A stretch of DNA of 34,728 bases from Aquabacterium sp. (GCF_021768455.1 NZ_JAIZVX010000025.1:1-34728), one strand, 5' to 3'. Shown: positions 1 through 12,715, counted from the stretch's first letter. Made by a program: numbers and translations. The notes: generated by a model from the letters alone, not told the origin.

Positions 1-1005
1 GACCTGATCGACGCCAGCACCGAGGCCGCGGCCCGGTCGGCCAGCCGTTCGCTGGGTGGGGCGTTTTCGAAAGAGATCGAGGCCTTGCGCGACCAGCTGG
101 TCAACCTGCGCATGCTGGTGGAGGCCACGCTGGACTTCCCGGAAGAAGAAATCGACTTCCTGGAAAAGGCCAATGCCCGCGGCCGGCTGGACACCCTGGC
201 CGCCACGCTCGATGGCGTGCTGGCCCAGGCCAGGCAGGGGGCCCTGTTGCGCGAAGGCCTGCAGGTGGTGCTGGCCGGGCAGCCCAATGCGGGCAAGAGC
301 TCGCTGCTGAACGCCTTGGCCGGGGCCGAGCTGGCCATCGTCACGCCGATCGCCGGGACCACGCGCGACAAGGTGAGCGAGACCATCCAGATCGAGGGCG
401 TGCCCTTGCACGTGATCGACACGGCGGGTCTGCGCGCCGACCACGAGGCCTCCGACGAGGTGGAGCGCATCGGCATGGCGCGCAGCTGGGAGGCCATTGG
501 CGCGGCCGATGCCGTGCTCTTCCTGCACGACCTGACCCGGGTGAGCAAAGCCGCCTATGCCCAGGCCGATGCCGAGATCGCCTCCCGCCTCCCCGCTGGC
601 GTGCCGGTGGTGCACGTGTTCAACAAGCTGGACGCGGGGGAGGCGGCCGCGCAGTCGACGCACCTGGCCACGGTCCGGGCCCAGGCCGAGGCCCATGTGC
701 TGAGCCTGAGTGCCCGCACCGGCGAGGGCCTGGCCACCTTGCGCCAGACCTTGCTGGCACTGGCGGGCTGGCAGGCCGCGGCCGAGGGGGTGTTCATCGC
801 GCGGCAACGCCATGTGCAGGCCTTGCGTGTGGCACGCTCGCACCTGGAACAGGCCCAGGCCCATGCGGCGGTGCAGGATGGGGCGCTGGACTTGCTGGCG
901 GAAGAACTGCGCCTGACGCACAATGCCCTGGGCACCATCACCGGCGCGTTTTCCGCCGATGACCTGTTGGGTGAAATATTCACGCGTTTCTGCATTGGCA
1001 AGTGA
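1..1005 (+). CDS. mnmE: tRNA modification GTPase MnmE (5' end cut off by window)
   Basis: MnmE works with MnmG to put the carboxymethylaminomethyl group on the wobble uridine of certain tRNAs. The reading frame is open from base 1, so the gene starts outside the window; 334 codons are visible. They cover part of the central helical domain and the inserted G domain. Visible G motifs are the P-loop GQPNAGKSS (bases about 277-303), DTAGLR, and NKLD (about 622-633). The protein ends in CIGK, the conserved MnmE C-terminus whose cysteine is essential in the family. The missing N-terminal part would be the formyl-THF-binding domain. In Burkholderiales mnmE usually follows rpmH-rnpA-yidC near oriC, so those genes may lie to the left (inference). 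Its partner mnmG is about 15.5 kb downstream. Confidence 0.97.
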   Translation, partial: DLIDASTEAAARSASRSLGGAFSKEIEALRDQLVNLRMLVEATLDFPEEEIDFLEKANARGRLDTLAATLDGVLAQARQGALLREGLQVVLAGQPNAGKSSLLNALAGAELAIVTPIAGTTRDKVSETIQIEGVPLHVIDTAGLRADHEASDEVERIGMARSWEAIGAADAVLFLHDLTRVSKAAYAQADAEIASRLPAGVPVVHVFNKLDAGEAAAQSTHLATVRAQAEAHVLSLSARTGEGLATLRQTLLALAGWQAAAEGVFIARQRHVQALRVARSHLEQAQAHAAVQDGALDLLAEELRLTHNALGTITGAFSADDLLGEIFTRFCIGK

Positions 1006-1062
1006 ACGCCGGGTTCCCAAGCGGAACTGCTTCCTGTACACCAGTGCGAAATCGAGGTAGAG

Positions 1063-1530
1063 ATGGACGGCAACGAACTCATTCAGGCGATCCAGACGCT
1101 CAATTCGGAAGACACCTTCCGGCCGCGCCTGGACGCGCAGCAATGGCGCACCTTTGTGCAGTACCTCACGCAGCATGAGCTGCGTTCGGGCGACCTCCTC
1201 ATCAAGCAGGCCGACCGTGACCGGACCATCTACTTCCTGGGGCAGGGTTCCATGCAGGTCTATGTGACCGGCGGGGCGCCGGGCAGTTCGCGCATCGCCA
1301 TCCTGCGGCCGGGGGCCATCTGTGGCGAGCCGGGCATCTTTGGCGATGGGCCGCGCATGGCCAATGTGGAGGCCATGACGCCGTGCACGGTGTTCGCGCT
1401 GCGCCTGCCGCGCTTCGAGGAGCTCGTGGCCCGCGTGCCCAATGTGGCCGTGGAGGTGCTGCGTGCCGCTGGGAGCGTGATGGCCGTGCGCATGCGGGCC
1501 AACCTGTCGCGGCAGGTCCCGATGGCCTGA
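1063..1530 (+). CDS. Stand-alone cyclic nucleotide-binding domain protein
   Basis: This 155-residue protein consists of one cNMP-binding beta-roll (residues about 25-140) with no C-terminal helix-turn-helix, so it is not a complete Crp/Fnr regulator. A phosphate-binding-cassette-like stretch, ICGEPGIFGDGPRMANVEA (about residues 86-104), keeps the Gly-Glu pair and the Arg that contact the cyclic phosphate in the family. Binding of cAMP or cGMP is therefore plausible but unproven. A purine-rich GGTAGAG lies just upstream of the ATG. The gene follows mnmE by 57 bases and precedes the HD-GYP regulator by 73 bases on the same strand, so co-transcription with the latter is possible. It may act as a small ligand-sensing adaptor; no partner can be named from the sequence. 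Confidence 0.85.
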   Translation: MDGNELIQAIQTLNSEDTFRPRLDAQQWRTFVQYLTQHELRSGDLLIKQADRDRTIYFLGQGSMQVYVTGGAPGSSRIAILRPGAICGEPGIFGDGPRMANVEAMTPCTVFALRLPRFEELVARVPNVAVEVLRAAGSVMAVRMRANLSRQVPMA

Positions 1531-1603
1531 GCTGGCCCCCACACCGCAGGGCCCATGCGCCCTCGGTCACAGAACAAGACAATGTCGAGTGGAGTATTGA
1601 AGG

Positions 1604-2668
1604 ATGTCAGGCAATCAGGCATTGCGCCGCCCCACGGTCCTCGTGGCAGACGATTCACCGCAGAACATCGAATTGCTGTCCCGCGTGCTGGGGCAGGATT
1701 ACCGGATCAAGGTCGCGACCTCGGGTGACAAGGCCCTGAAGATCGTCTACTCCGACGAGCCACCCGATCTGGTGCTGCTCGACATCATGATGCCCGACCT
1801 GAGCGGCCACGAGGTGTGCCGCCGCGTGAAGGCCAACCCGGACCGCCGCCGCATCCCCATCATCTTCGTGACGGCCATGGGCACCATCGAAGACGAGGCC
1901 CTGGGCCTGAGCCTGGGGGCGGTGGACTACATCACCAAGCCCATCAGCCCGCCGCTGGTGCAGGCGCGGGTGCGCACCCACCTGGCCCTGTACGACCAGT
2001 CGCGCGAGCTGGAGCGCATGGTGGCCCAGCGCACGAACGAGCTGGTGGCCACGCGCCAGCAGATCATCCGCCGCCTGGGGCGTGCGGCCGAGTTCAAGGA
2101 CAACGAAACAGGCAACCATGTGGTCCGCATGAGCCACATCGCACGCCTGATCGCGCAGCAGTCGGGTCTGGGGCCGGAGGCCATCCAGCTGGTGTTCCAG
2201 GCGGCGGCCATGCACGACGTGGGCAAGATCGGCATCCCCGATCACATTCTGCTCAAGCCCGGCCCGCTGACGGACGAGGAGCGCCAGGTGGTGCGCCGCC
2301 ACCCGCAGATCGGCGCCGACATCATCGGCAAGCACGACAACGAATTGCTGGCCACGGCCCGCACCATCGCCCTGACCCACCACGAGCGCTGGGATGGCAG
2401 CGGCTACCCGCAAGGTCTGCAGGGCGAGCAGATCCCGCTGTTCGGGCGCATCGTGGCGATTGCCGATGTGTTCGATGCGCTCATGAGCAAGCGGCCTTAC
2501 AAGGCGGCTTTGCCGGCGGCGCAGTCGCTGGCGATCATGGCCGAAGAGCGCGGCCGCCATTTCGACCCGACCCTGCTGGACGCCTTCTTTGCGCAGCAGT
2601 TCGAGGTGCTGCGCATCATGGAGCTCTACGCCGACGAGCGGGGCACGGTGAGCGACGCGGCGTCCTGA
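1604..2668 (+). CDS. Response regulator with HD-GYP phosphodiesterase output (RpfG-like)
   Basis: The 354-residue protein has an N-terminal receiver domain (about 10-125) and a C-terminal HD-GYP domain (about 150-345). The receiver shows the acidic pair near D16-D17, phosphoacceptor D60 in LLDIMMPD, T90 and K112. The HD-GYP domain shows HD at 204-205 in MHDVGKIG, paired histidines at 259-260 and GYP at 267-269, so the metal-binding motifs of an active c-di-GMP phosphodiesterase look intact. Members of this family hydrolyse c-di-GMP to pGpG or GMP when phosphorylated by a partner kinase. No separate kinase precedes it. The convergent hybrid kinase at 2708-6748 is the nearest candidate partner, but that kinase has its own receivers. 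The start is ATG with GGAG about ten bases upstream. Confidence 0.93.
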   Translation: MSGNQALRRPTVLVADDSPQNIELLSRVLGQDYRIKVATSGDKALKIVYSDEPPDLVLLDIMMPDLSGHEVCRRVKANPDRRRIPIIFVTAMGTIEDEALGLSLGAVDYITKPISPPLVQARVRTHLALYDQSRELERMVAQRTNELVATRQQIIRRLGRAAEFKDNETGNHVVRMSHIARLIAQQSGLGPEAIQLVFQAAAMHDVGKIGIPDHILLKPGPLTDEERQVVRRHPQIGADIIGKHDNELLATARTIALTHHERWDGSGYPQGLQGEQIPLFGRIVAIADVFDALMSKRPYKAALPAAQSLAIMAEERGRHFDPTLLDAFFAQQFEVLRIMELYADERGTVSDAAS

Positions 2669-2689
2669 TCTGCCGAGCACCCGCCCTCG

Positions 2690-2707
2690 GCCTGGCGTCT
2701 GCCAGGC
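2690..2707. terminator. Hairpin between convergent genes
   Basis: A perfect stem, GCCTGGC and GCCAGGC, with a 4-base loop fills the gap between the HD-GYP gene and the convergent hybrid kinase, ending directly beside the kinase stop codon. There is no T-run on either strand, so it is a candidate bidirectional terminator or mRNA-end hairpin rather than a classic intrinsic terminator. Confidence 0.4.
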
Positions 2708-6748
<4,041 letters not shown>

Positions 6749-6856
6749 GCGGTCTCCTGTATGCCGTGGCCAGGCCGCTGCCTGGAAAGTTGACGCAAAG
6801 TGTGCCTTGCCTTGGGGGTTCGGCCTAGGGGGATGCTGCCGGGTCTGAGACGGATT

Positions 6857-8872
6857 TCAGCCTTTGAGCAACAAACCCTCGGCGCGCAGCAGGTCTTGCG
6901 GGCGGCCCGACAACACCAGGGTGTCGCCCACCTCCAGCAGGAGTTCGGGATAGGGGCTGAGCACGCCGCCGTGGGCGCGCCGCACCGAGACGATGGTCAC
7001 GCCCACGTCGCGCTGGTCGAGGCTGGCGTCCAGGGTGTGGCCCACGCAGTGGGAGTCGTGTTCCAGCGTGACCGACAGCAGCCGCTGCAGCTCGAGTTCG
7101 TCGACGCTGTCGTCGTCGGCGCCATGGAAGTAGCCGCGCAGCAGGCCGTAGCGCGCCATCCGTTGCTCCTGCACCAGGCGGAAGACGCGGCGGATCGGCA
7201 CGCCCACCAGGGCCAGGGCCTGGGAGGCCAGCATCAGCGAGCCTTCGATGGCCTCGGGCACGACCACGGTGGCCCCGGCACTTTGCAGGGTGTCCATGGC
7301 CGCGTCGTCGATGGTGCGCACCACCACCGGCACCTGGGGCGCGTGCTCGTGCACCTGGCGCAGGATCTTCTTGGCCGAGGCGGTGTCGGGGTAGGTGACC
7401 ACCACGGCCGCGGCGCGCGACAGGCCGGCCGCGGCCAGGCTCTGCAGGCGGGAGGCGTCGCCAAAGACCACGTTCTGCCCGGCGGCGGCGGCCTGGCGCA
7501 CACGGTCGGGGTCGAGGTCGAGCGCCATGTAGGGGATGTTTTCCTGCTCCAGCAGGCGCGCCAGGTTCTGGCCGCTGCGCCCGTAGCCGCAGATCAGCAC
7601 GTGCTTCTCGGTGTTGATGGCCTTGGAGGCGATCTTGGTCATGGCCAGCGACTGCATCAGCCAGTCGGTCGACGACACCTTCATCACGATCCAGTTGCTG
7701 TACTGGATGATGAAAGGCGTGGCCAGCATGGAGAGCACCATCGACGCCAGCAGCGGGCTTTGCACCTGGGGCGGGATGAGGTGGCTGTCTGCGGCCAGGT
7801 TGAGCAGCACGAAGCCGAACTCGCCGGCCTGGGCCAGGTACAAGCCGGTGCGCAGGGCCACACCCGTGGTCGCACCGAACAACTTGGCCAGGCCGGTGAC
7901 CAGGCCCAGCTTGAAGAGCACCGGCCCGGTGGTCAGCACCAGCACCAGGGCCCAGTGGTCGACCAGGCTGTGCCAGTCCAGCTTCATGCCGATGGTGATG
8001 AAGAACAGGCCCAGCAGCACATCGTGGAAGGGGCGGATGTCGGTCTCCACCTGGTGCTTGTATTCGGTCTCGGCGATCAGCATGCCGGCCACGAAGGCGC
8101 CCAGCGCCAGCGAGAGGCCGAAGTGCTCGGTCAGGGCTGCCAGGCCCAGGGTGACCAGCAGCAGGTTGAGCATGAACAGCTCTTCGCTCTTGCGCCGCGC
8201 CACCATGGTCAGCCACCAGTGCATCACCTTCTGGCCGCCGGCCAGCAGCACGATCAGCAGGCCCGCGGCCTTGATGCCGGCCAGCATCAGGGTCATGCCC
8301 AGCTCGCTGGCCGAGTCGCCCAGGGAGGGGATCAGCACCAGCAGCGGCACCACGGCCAAGTCTTGAAACAGCAGCACGCCCATGACGCGGCGCCCGTGCT
8401 CGCTTTCGAGCTCCAGCCGCTCGGCCATCAGTTTCACGACGATGGCGGTCGAGCTCATGGCCAGGGCGCCGCCCAGGGCCACGGCGCTTTGCCAGCTCAG
8501 GCCCCAGCCCAGCAGGCCACCGTCCATGCCCAGCCAGGCCAGCACCGCGCCCAGCGCCAGGTGGCCTGCCAGCGTGGCCAGCATGGTCAGCCCGACCTGG
8601 CTGGAGCCCAGCCCGAACACCAGCGACTGCATGCTCTTGAGCTTGGGCAGGTTGAACTCTAGCCCGATCACGAACATCAGGAAGACCACACCGAACTCGG
8701 CCAGGTAGCTCACGCCGGCCGAGTCCTTGGCCAGGGCCAGGGCGTTGGGCCCGATCACCACGCCCACGGCCAGGTAACCCAGCATCGGGGGCAGTTTCAT
8801 CAGGCGGCACAGCACCACGCCGATCACGGCGGCAAACAGGTAAAGGAGAGTCAGGTCGAGCGTGGTGGCCAT
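6857..8872 (-). CDS. CPA2-family monovalent cation:proton antiporter (KefB/KefC-like)
   Basis: This is a 671-residue integral membrane antiporter, likely exchanging K+ or Na+ for H+ across the inner membrane. Residues 1-395 are hydrophobic with about 12 predicted segments and carry the family's QDLAVVP motif (about 170-176). A cytosolic RCK/TrkA-N domain starts with the nucleotide-binding motif VLICGYGRSG (about 425-434), and a TrkA-C-like domain occupies about the last 85 residues. In Kef systems these domains gate transport by NAD(H) or glutathione adducts. I chose the ATG at 8870-8872, giving MATTLDLTLLYLF, because the longer reading adds a non-hydrophobic leader. It is divergent from kdsD with 83 bases between, an arrangement I recall from other Burkholderiales. 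The exact substrate and the KefB versus KefC assignment are uncertain. Confidence 0.93.
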   Translation of the reverse strand: MATTLDLTLLYLFAAVIGVVLCRLMKLPPMLGYLAVGVVIGPNALALAKDSAGVSYLAEFGVVFLMFVIGLEFNLPKLKSMQSLVFGLGSSQVGLTMLATLAGHLALGAVLAWLGMDGGLLGWGLSWQSAVALGGALAMSSTAIVVKLMAERLELESEHGRRVMGVLLFQDLAVVPLLVLIPSLGDSASELGMTLMLAGIKAAGLLIVLLAGGQKVMHWWLTMVARRKSEELFMLNLLLVTLGLAALTEHFGLSLALGAFVAGMLIAETEYKHQVETDIRPFHDVLLGLFFITIGMKLDWHSLVDHWALVLVLTTGPVLFKLGLVTGLAKLFGATTGVALRTGLYLAQAGEFGFVLLNLAADSHLIPPQVQSPLLASMVLSMLATPFIIQYSNWIVMKVSSTDWLMQSLAMTKIASKAINTEKHVLICGYGRSGQNLARLLEQENIPYMALDLDPDRVRQAAAAGQNVVFGDASRLQSLAAAGLSRAAAVVVTYPDTASAKKILRQVHEHAPQVPVVVRTIDDAAMDTLQSAGATVVVPEAIEGSLMLASQALALVGVPIRRVFRLVQEQRMARYGLLRGYFHGADDDSVDELELQRLLSVTLEHDSHCVGHTLDASLDQRDVGVTIVSVRRAHGGVLSPYPELLLEVGDTLVLSGRPQDLLRAEGLLLKG

Positions 8873-8955
8873 GTTGTCCCTAGAATCACCCGATCCTACC
8901 CGGCGCAGGCACATTCGATGCCAGCGCGGGCCGACTCTCGACCGCTTTGTTCTGC

Positions 8956-9951
8956 ATGCCTTCTGTTCTCACCCAAGACGCCATCGTGGCCCTGGCCCGT
9001 CAGGCCCTGGACATCGAAGCCCAGGCCCTGAAAGGCCTTCAAGACCGCCTGCTGGGCGAACCCGGCGTGGCCTTTGCCCAGGCCGTGCAGGCCATGCTGG
9101 CCTGCCGTGGCCGCGTGGTGGTGATGGGCATGGGCAAGAGCGGCCATGTGGGCCGCAAGATCGTCGCCACCCTGGCTTCCACCGGCACCCCCGCCATGTT
9201 CGTGCACCCGGCCGAAGCCCACCATGGCGACCTCGGCATGGTGCAGGCCGGTGACGTGGTCCTGGCCATCTCCAACTCGGGCGAAAGCGAAGAGCTCACG
9301 GCCCTGCTGCCCGTCATCAAGCGCCTGGACGTGACCCTGCTGGCCATGACTGGCAAGCCCGCTTCGGCCCTGGCCCGCCACGCCGACATCGTGCTCGACA
9401 GCGCCGTGGCGCAAGAGGCCTGCCCGCTGAACCTGGCCCCCACCGCCAGCACCACCGCGCAGATGGCCCTGGGCGATGCCCTGGCCGTGGTCCTGCTCGA
9501 TGCCCGCGGCTTCAAGCCCGAAGACTTCGCCCGCAGCCACCCCGGTGGCTCGCTGGGTCGCCGCCTGCTCACCCACCTGCGCGACGTGATGCGTGCCGGC
9601 GATGCCGTGCCCCGCGTGGGCGCCGACGCCGGCTTTGGCGAGCTGATGGGCGAGATGAGCGCCAAGGGCCTGGGCGCCGCTGCCGTGGTCGATGCCGCCG
9701 GCCGCATCCTGGGCGTCTTCACCGACGGCGACCTGCGCCGCAAGATCGAAGCCGGTGTCGACCTGCGTGGCCTCACGGCCTCGCAGCTCATGACCCCTGG
9801 CCCGCGCACCATCCGCGACGACGTGCTGGCCGCCGAGGCCGTCACCCTGATGGAAGCCCACCGCATCAACGTGCTGCTGGTGGTCGATGCCGAGGGCACC
9901 CTCGTGGGCGCCGTCAACACCAACGACCTGATGCGCGCCAAGGTGATCTGA
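8956..9951 (+). CDS. kdsD: Arabinose-5-phosphate isomerase KdsD (KpsF/GutQ family)
   Basis: KdsD converts D-ribulose 5-phosphate to D-arabinose 5-phosphate, the first step toward Kdo for the LPS core. The 331-residue protein has an SIS sugar-isomerase domain (about 37-185) with GMGKSGHVG (about 58-66) and SNSGESEE (about 106-113), then two CBS domains (about 210-331). Length and layout match the family. A TTG at 8947 is also in frame, but the ATG at 8956 gives the usual short N-terminus. It is the first gene of an operon, and its stop overlaps the kdsC start by one base (TGATG). The operon partners and intact motifs favour KdsD over a capsule-specific KpsF or sorbitol-linked GutQ. Confidence 0.95.
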   Translation: MPSVLTQDAIVALARQALDIEAQALKGLQDRLLGEPGVAFAQAVQAMLACRGRVVVMGMGKSGHVGRKIVATLASTGTPAMFVHPAEAHHGDLGMVQAGDVVLAISNSGESEELTALLPVIKRLDVTLLAMTGKPASALARHADIVLDSAVAQEACPLNLAPTASTTAQMALGDALAVVLLDARGFKPEDFARSHPGGSLGRRLLTHLRDVMRAGDAVPRVGADAGFGELMGEMSAKGLGAAAVVDAAGRILGVFTDGDLRRKIEAGVDLRGLTASQLMTPGPRTIRDDVLAAEAVTLMEAHRINVLLVVDAEGTLVGAVNTNDLMRAKVI

Positions 9952-10544
9952 TGGACCCCCGCCCACTCAAGCCCACGCTCACCTTCAGCCCGACGCTGCG
10001 CGCCAAGGCCCGTGGCATCAAGGCCGCCATCTTCGACGTCGATGGTGTGCTCACCGACGGCACGATCTACATCAGCGAAGCGGGCGAAACGCTCAAGGCC
10101 TTCCACGCGCTCGATGGCCACGGCCTCAAGCTGCTGGCCCAGGGCGGCATCACCCCCATCGTCATCACGGGCCGGGATTCGCCCTCGGTGCGCCGCCGCC
10201 TGAAAGACCTGGGCGTCACCCATGCCGTGTTCGGCGCCCACGACAAGCTGGCCGTGGCCACGCCCCTGCTGGCCGAACTGGGGGTGGCCTGGCACGAGCT
10301 CGCCGTGATGGGCGACGACTGGCCCGACCTGCCTCTGCTGTGCCGTGCCGGCCTGGCCATCGCGCCGGCCAATGCCCACCCCGAGGTCAAGGGCGTGGCC
10401 GACCACGTCAGCGCCCTGCAAGGTGGCCACGGTGCCGCCCGCGAAGCCTGTGACCTGATGCTGTGGGCCACGGGCCGCTACGAGTCGCTGCTGCACGGCC
10501 ACCTGCAGACACTCGACACCACCGCCGACGGGGCCCGCCGGTGA
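9951..10544 (+). CDS. kdsC: 3-deoxy-D-manno-octulosonate 8-phosphate phosphatase KdsC
   Basis: KdsC removes phosphate from Kdo 8-phosphate to give free Kdo. This 197-residue HAD-superfamily enzyme lacks a cap domain. HAD motif I is FDVDGVLTDG, with nucleophile D29 and acid/base D31. The motif II/III region includes VITGRDSPSVRRR, and motif IV includes MGDDWPDLPLL. It is slightly longer than the roughly 180 residues usual for KdsC, through an N-terminal extension of about 20 residues. Translation is probably coupled: its start overlaps kdsD by one base, and its stop overlaps the lptC GTG by four bases. Confidence 0.95.
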   Translation: MDPRPLKPTLTFSPTLRAKARGIKAAIFDVDGVLTDGTIYISEAGETLKAFHALDGHGLKLLAQGGITPIVITGRDSPSVRRRLKDLGVTHAVFGAHDKLAVATPLLAELGVAWHELAVMGDDWPDLPLLCRAGLAIAPANAHPEVKGVADHVSALQGGHGAAREACDLMLWATGRYESLLHGHLQTLDTTADGARR

Positions 10545-11170
10545 AGCAGGGCCTGGGCTGGCGCGCGCTCGAACACGCGCAGGCGGGTTTGCCGGTGCTG
10601 GCGGCGGGCGTGCTCGCGGCTTTCACCTGGTGGCTGGTGCAGTCGTCGCCGCATGAACAAGGCGGCGTGCGCGTGAGCGCCCCGGCATCGGCCCCCGATT
10701 TCATCCTCAACCAGGCCCAGGTGGCGCGGTTTGACGCCGATGGGCGCCTGGCCGCCGTCGTCGATGGCCAGGTCATGCGCCACTATGCCGACCAGGACCG
10801 CCTGCAGATCGACCAGCTGGTGCTCTCGGCCCGGGGCCCGCAAGGCGAAGGCCTGCACGCCACCGCTTTGCGTGGCGAAGCCAACCGCGAGGCCGAACAG
10901 GTGACGCTGGAAGGTGGTGCCCGCGTGCTGGCCCAGCCGGCACCCGATGCCGCGGCGGGCCAGGGCCTGCGCCGCAACCCGGCCCGCTTCGAAGGCGACA
11001 GCCTCCTGGTGGACACCCGCCAGCGCGTGGTCTCCTCCGACCGGCCGGTGACGCTGACCCAGGGCGCGAACGTGGTGCACGCCCAGTCTCTGCGTCACGA
11101 CGACGCCACCGGCCTCACCGAACTCAAGGGCCGTGTCCAGGGCCGTTACGACCTGGCGAGCCGCCCGTGA
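10541..11170 (+). CDS. lptC: LPS export protein LptC
   Basis: LptC is the single-pass inner-membrane protein that accepts LPS from LptBFG and hands it to periplasmic LptA. The 209-residue protein has a short cytosolic N-terminus, one transmembrane helix (about residues 14-33, AGLPVLAAGVLAAFTWWLV) and a beta-rich periplasmic domain. I recognise it by this topology and by position after kdsC rather than by catalytic motifs. The chosen start is GTG at 10541, overlapping the kdsC stop in a GTGA junction. An upstream ATG at 10463 would add 26 residues buried in kdsC and is unlikely. Its stop overlaps the next gene by four bases, again GTGA. Confidence 0.88.
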   Translation: MKQGLGWRALEHAQAGLPVLAAGVLAAFTWWLVQSSPHEQGGVRVSAPASAPDFILNQAQVARFDADGRLAAVVDGQVMRHYADQDRLQIDQLVLSARGPQGEGLHATALRGEANREAEQVTLEGGARVLAQPAPDAAAGQGLRRNPARFEGDSLLVDTRQRVVSSDRPVTLTQGANVVHAQSLRHDDATGLTELKGRVQGRYDLASRP

Positions 11171-12000
11171 CCGACCCCGTGGCGCCCGCCCACATCGGCC
11201 ACGCCCCCAGCCCAGCCAATCCGGCCCCGCTGGTCTTCATCACCGGCGCCTCCAGCGGCATCGGCCAGGCCCTGGCCGCCCGCTACGTGGCCCTGGGGTG
11301 GCGGGTGGCCCTGGTGGCCCGCCGTGCCGAGGCCATGGCCGATTGGGCCCAGGCTCAGGGCTGGCCTGCCGAGCAGTGGGCCGTGTACGCCGCCGACGTG
11401 CGGGACCCCGCCCAGGTGCAGGCCGCGGCCGCCGCCTGCCTGGCCAGCCAGGGCCTGCCCGAGGTGGTGATCGCCAACGCCGGCATCAGCATCGGCATCG
11501 ACCTGGCCCTGGCCGAAGACATCGCCGTGCTGCGCGACCTGCTCGACACCAATGTGCTGGGCCTGGCCGCCACCTTCCAGCCCTTCATCGGCCCCATGAA
11601 GGCACGCCGCCGCGGCACCCTGGTGGGCGTGGCCAGCGTGGCTTCGGTGCGGGGCCTGCCCGGTCATGCCGGGTATTGCGCGGCCAAGGGCGCGGTGGTC
11701 CAGTTGTGCGAGACCCTGCGTGGCGAGCTGCAGGCCCATGGCGTCAAGGTCGTGACCCTGGCGCCGGGTTACATCGACACCCCGCTGACCCGCGAAAACG
11801 CCTACCCCATGCCCTTCCTGATGGCGCCCGAGGTGTTTGCCGAACAGGCCGTGCGCGCCATCTCGGCGGGGGTGCGCTGGCGCGTCATCCCCTGGCCCAT
11901 GGGCGTGGTGGCGGCGCTCCTGCGCTGGATGCCGCGTTGGCTGTTCGACCGCGTGGTCGGTTCCCAGCAGCAGCGCAAGAAGCAGCGGCGCAGCGCTTGA
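11167..12000 (+). CDS. Short-chain dehydrogenase/reductase (SDR)
   Basis: This 277-residue classical SDR has a Rossmann fold. It carries the cofactor motif TGASSGIG (about 26-33), NAG (about 104-106), and a catalytic set of S157, Y170 and K174 (YCAAK). The acidic VYAADVRD segment fits the conserved Asp that holds the adenine. A basic, hydrophobic C-terminus (about 235-277) containing several Trp and ending in a Lys/Arg-rich tail could bind the membrane. It starts with GTG overlapping the lptC stop, so it is the fourth gene of the kdsD-kdsC-lptC operon. The substrate is unknown; a role in envelope lipid or LPS metabolism is only suggested by position. In related genomes lptA and lptB normally follow here. 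Confidence 0.92.
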   Translation: MTDPVAPAHIGHAPSPANPAPLVFITGASSGIGQALAARYVALGWRVALVARRAEAMADWAQAQGWPAEQWAVYAADVRDPAQVQAAAAACLASQGLPEVVIANAGISIGIDLALAEDIAVLRDLLDTNVLGLAATFQPFIGPMKARRRGTLVGVASVASVRGLPGHAGYCAAKGAVVQLCETLRGELQAHGVKVVTLAPGYIDTPLTRENAYPMPFLMAPEVFAEQAVRAISAGVRWRVIPWPMGVVAALLRWMPRWLFDRVVGSQQQRKKQRRSA

Positions 12001-12034
12001 ACGAAGCCTGAACGAAGGCTGCACAAGCGCGCAT

Positions 12035-12051
12035 CGGCCTGAAACAGGCCG
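12035..12051. terminator. Hairpin between convergent genes
   Basis: CGGCCTG-AAA-CAGGCCG forms a perfect 7-bp stem with a 3-base loop, centred in the 56-base gap between the SDR gene and the convergent exported-protein gene. No T-run follows, so termination is possible but not assured. Confidence 0.4.
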
Positions 12052-12056
12052 TCTGA

Positions 12057-12518
12057 TCAGTGGTGGCCGTGGCCGTTTCCGTGGCCGCGGCCACGGTCTC
12101 CACCACCACGGTGGTCTTCGCGCTCGTCGCGCCGGTCGTCTCTGCGGTCATCCCGGCGGTCGTCACGCCTGGCATCCCGCACGTCGCCACGCACGAAGTA
12201 CACCGGCTGACCGCAGGCGTGGTAGCGGCCGCAGTAGCGGGCCCAGTCACGCGAATGGCCAGGGGGCACGCGCAGGTAGATCGGGCGCTGGTGGACCGAC
12301 ACCGGGGCCGGCTGGATGATCACCGGCTGGGCGTAGATCACCGGCGGCGGTTGGTCGCCGATGTCGATGCGGCCATAAAAACCAGGCTGGTTGACGCTGA
12401 CGCTGACCCCCACATTGGTCGTGGCGGCCTGGGCCGAGGTGGCGATCAGGGCCGCGCCCAGGCAGGGCAGGGCGAGGTGGGTGGCAAAACGGGTGGCAAG
12501 TCGGGCAAAGCGGTACAT
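12057..12518 (-). CDS. Exported Arg/Asp- and His-rich protein of unknown function
   Basis: I do not recognise a named family. The 153-residue product begins with a signal-peptide-like stretch (residues about 1-31, ending in SAQA). A Pro/Val-rich part follows (QPPPVIYAQPVIIQPAPV), then a conserved-looking core, PPGHSRDWARYCGRYHACG, containing two cysteines. The tail is low complexity: an RRDD motif repeated about four times, followed by GRGHGNGHGHH. The His/Gly end could bind metal, and the charged repeats could bind polyanions or the cell surface (both inference). The ATG at 12516-12518 is preceded by GAGAG about 10-14 bases upstream; an in-frame upstream extension lacks a signal peptide and is unlikely. 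It lies downstream of the RRM gene but beyond a strong terminator, so it is probably transcribed separately. Confidence 0.72.
   Translation of the reverse strand: MYRFARLATRFATHLALPCLGAALIATSAQAATTNVGVSVSVNQPGFYGRIDIGDQPPPVIYAQPVIIQPAPVSVHQRPIYLRVPPGHSRDWARYCGRYHACGQPVYFVRGDVRDARRDDRRDDRRDDRRDEREDHRGGGDRGRGHGNGHGHH
12121..12167. repeat. Imperfect 12-bp tandem repeat coding RRDD units
   Basis: On the minus strand this stretch codes successive Arg-Arg-Asp-Asp units in the tail of the exported protein. Units have diverged at synonymous positions, so the repeat is clearer in the protein than in the DNA. Confidence 0.55.
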
Positions 12519-12624
12519 CTTGGGGCTCTCGTGTGGTGCGCCCCGTGGGTCACCGGACGCGCAGGCATTCTGCGGCCGTTGCCCGGGGGGCGTGTGTCTG
12601 GATGTAGTCCATGGCTCGCCCATG

Positions 12625-12654
12625 AAAAAAGGCGGGGTCTTGCGACGCCGCCTT
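12625..12654 (-). terminator. Intrinsic terminator of the RRM gene
   Basis: Read on the minus strand, AAGGCGG and CCGCCTT (12654-12648 and 12635-12629) form a stem around a 12-base loop, followed at once by a run of six T (complement of 12625-12630). This is the clearest rho-independent terminator in the window. It sits about 60 bases past the RRM gene stop. Confidence 0.8.
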
Positions 12655-12715
12655 GTTTTCTGTGTCGCCCCTTCAGGCTCTCGGCTTGGAGGGGGACATC
12701 AGGAGATCGGGTAGA

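Noticed and set aside
1063..1530. Crp/Fnr transcription factor
   Set aside because: The protein ends right after the cNMP-binding fold and has no helix-turn-helix; no frameshifted continuation is visible downstream.
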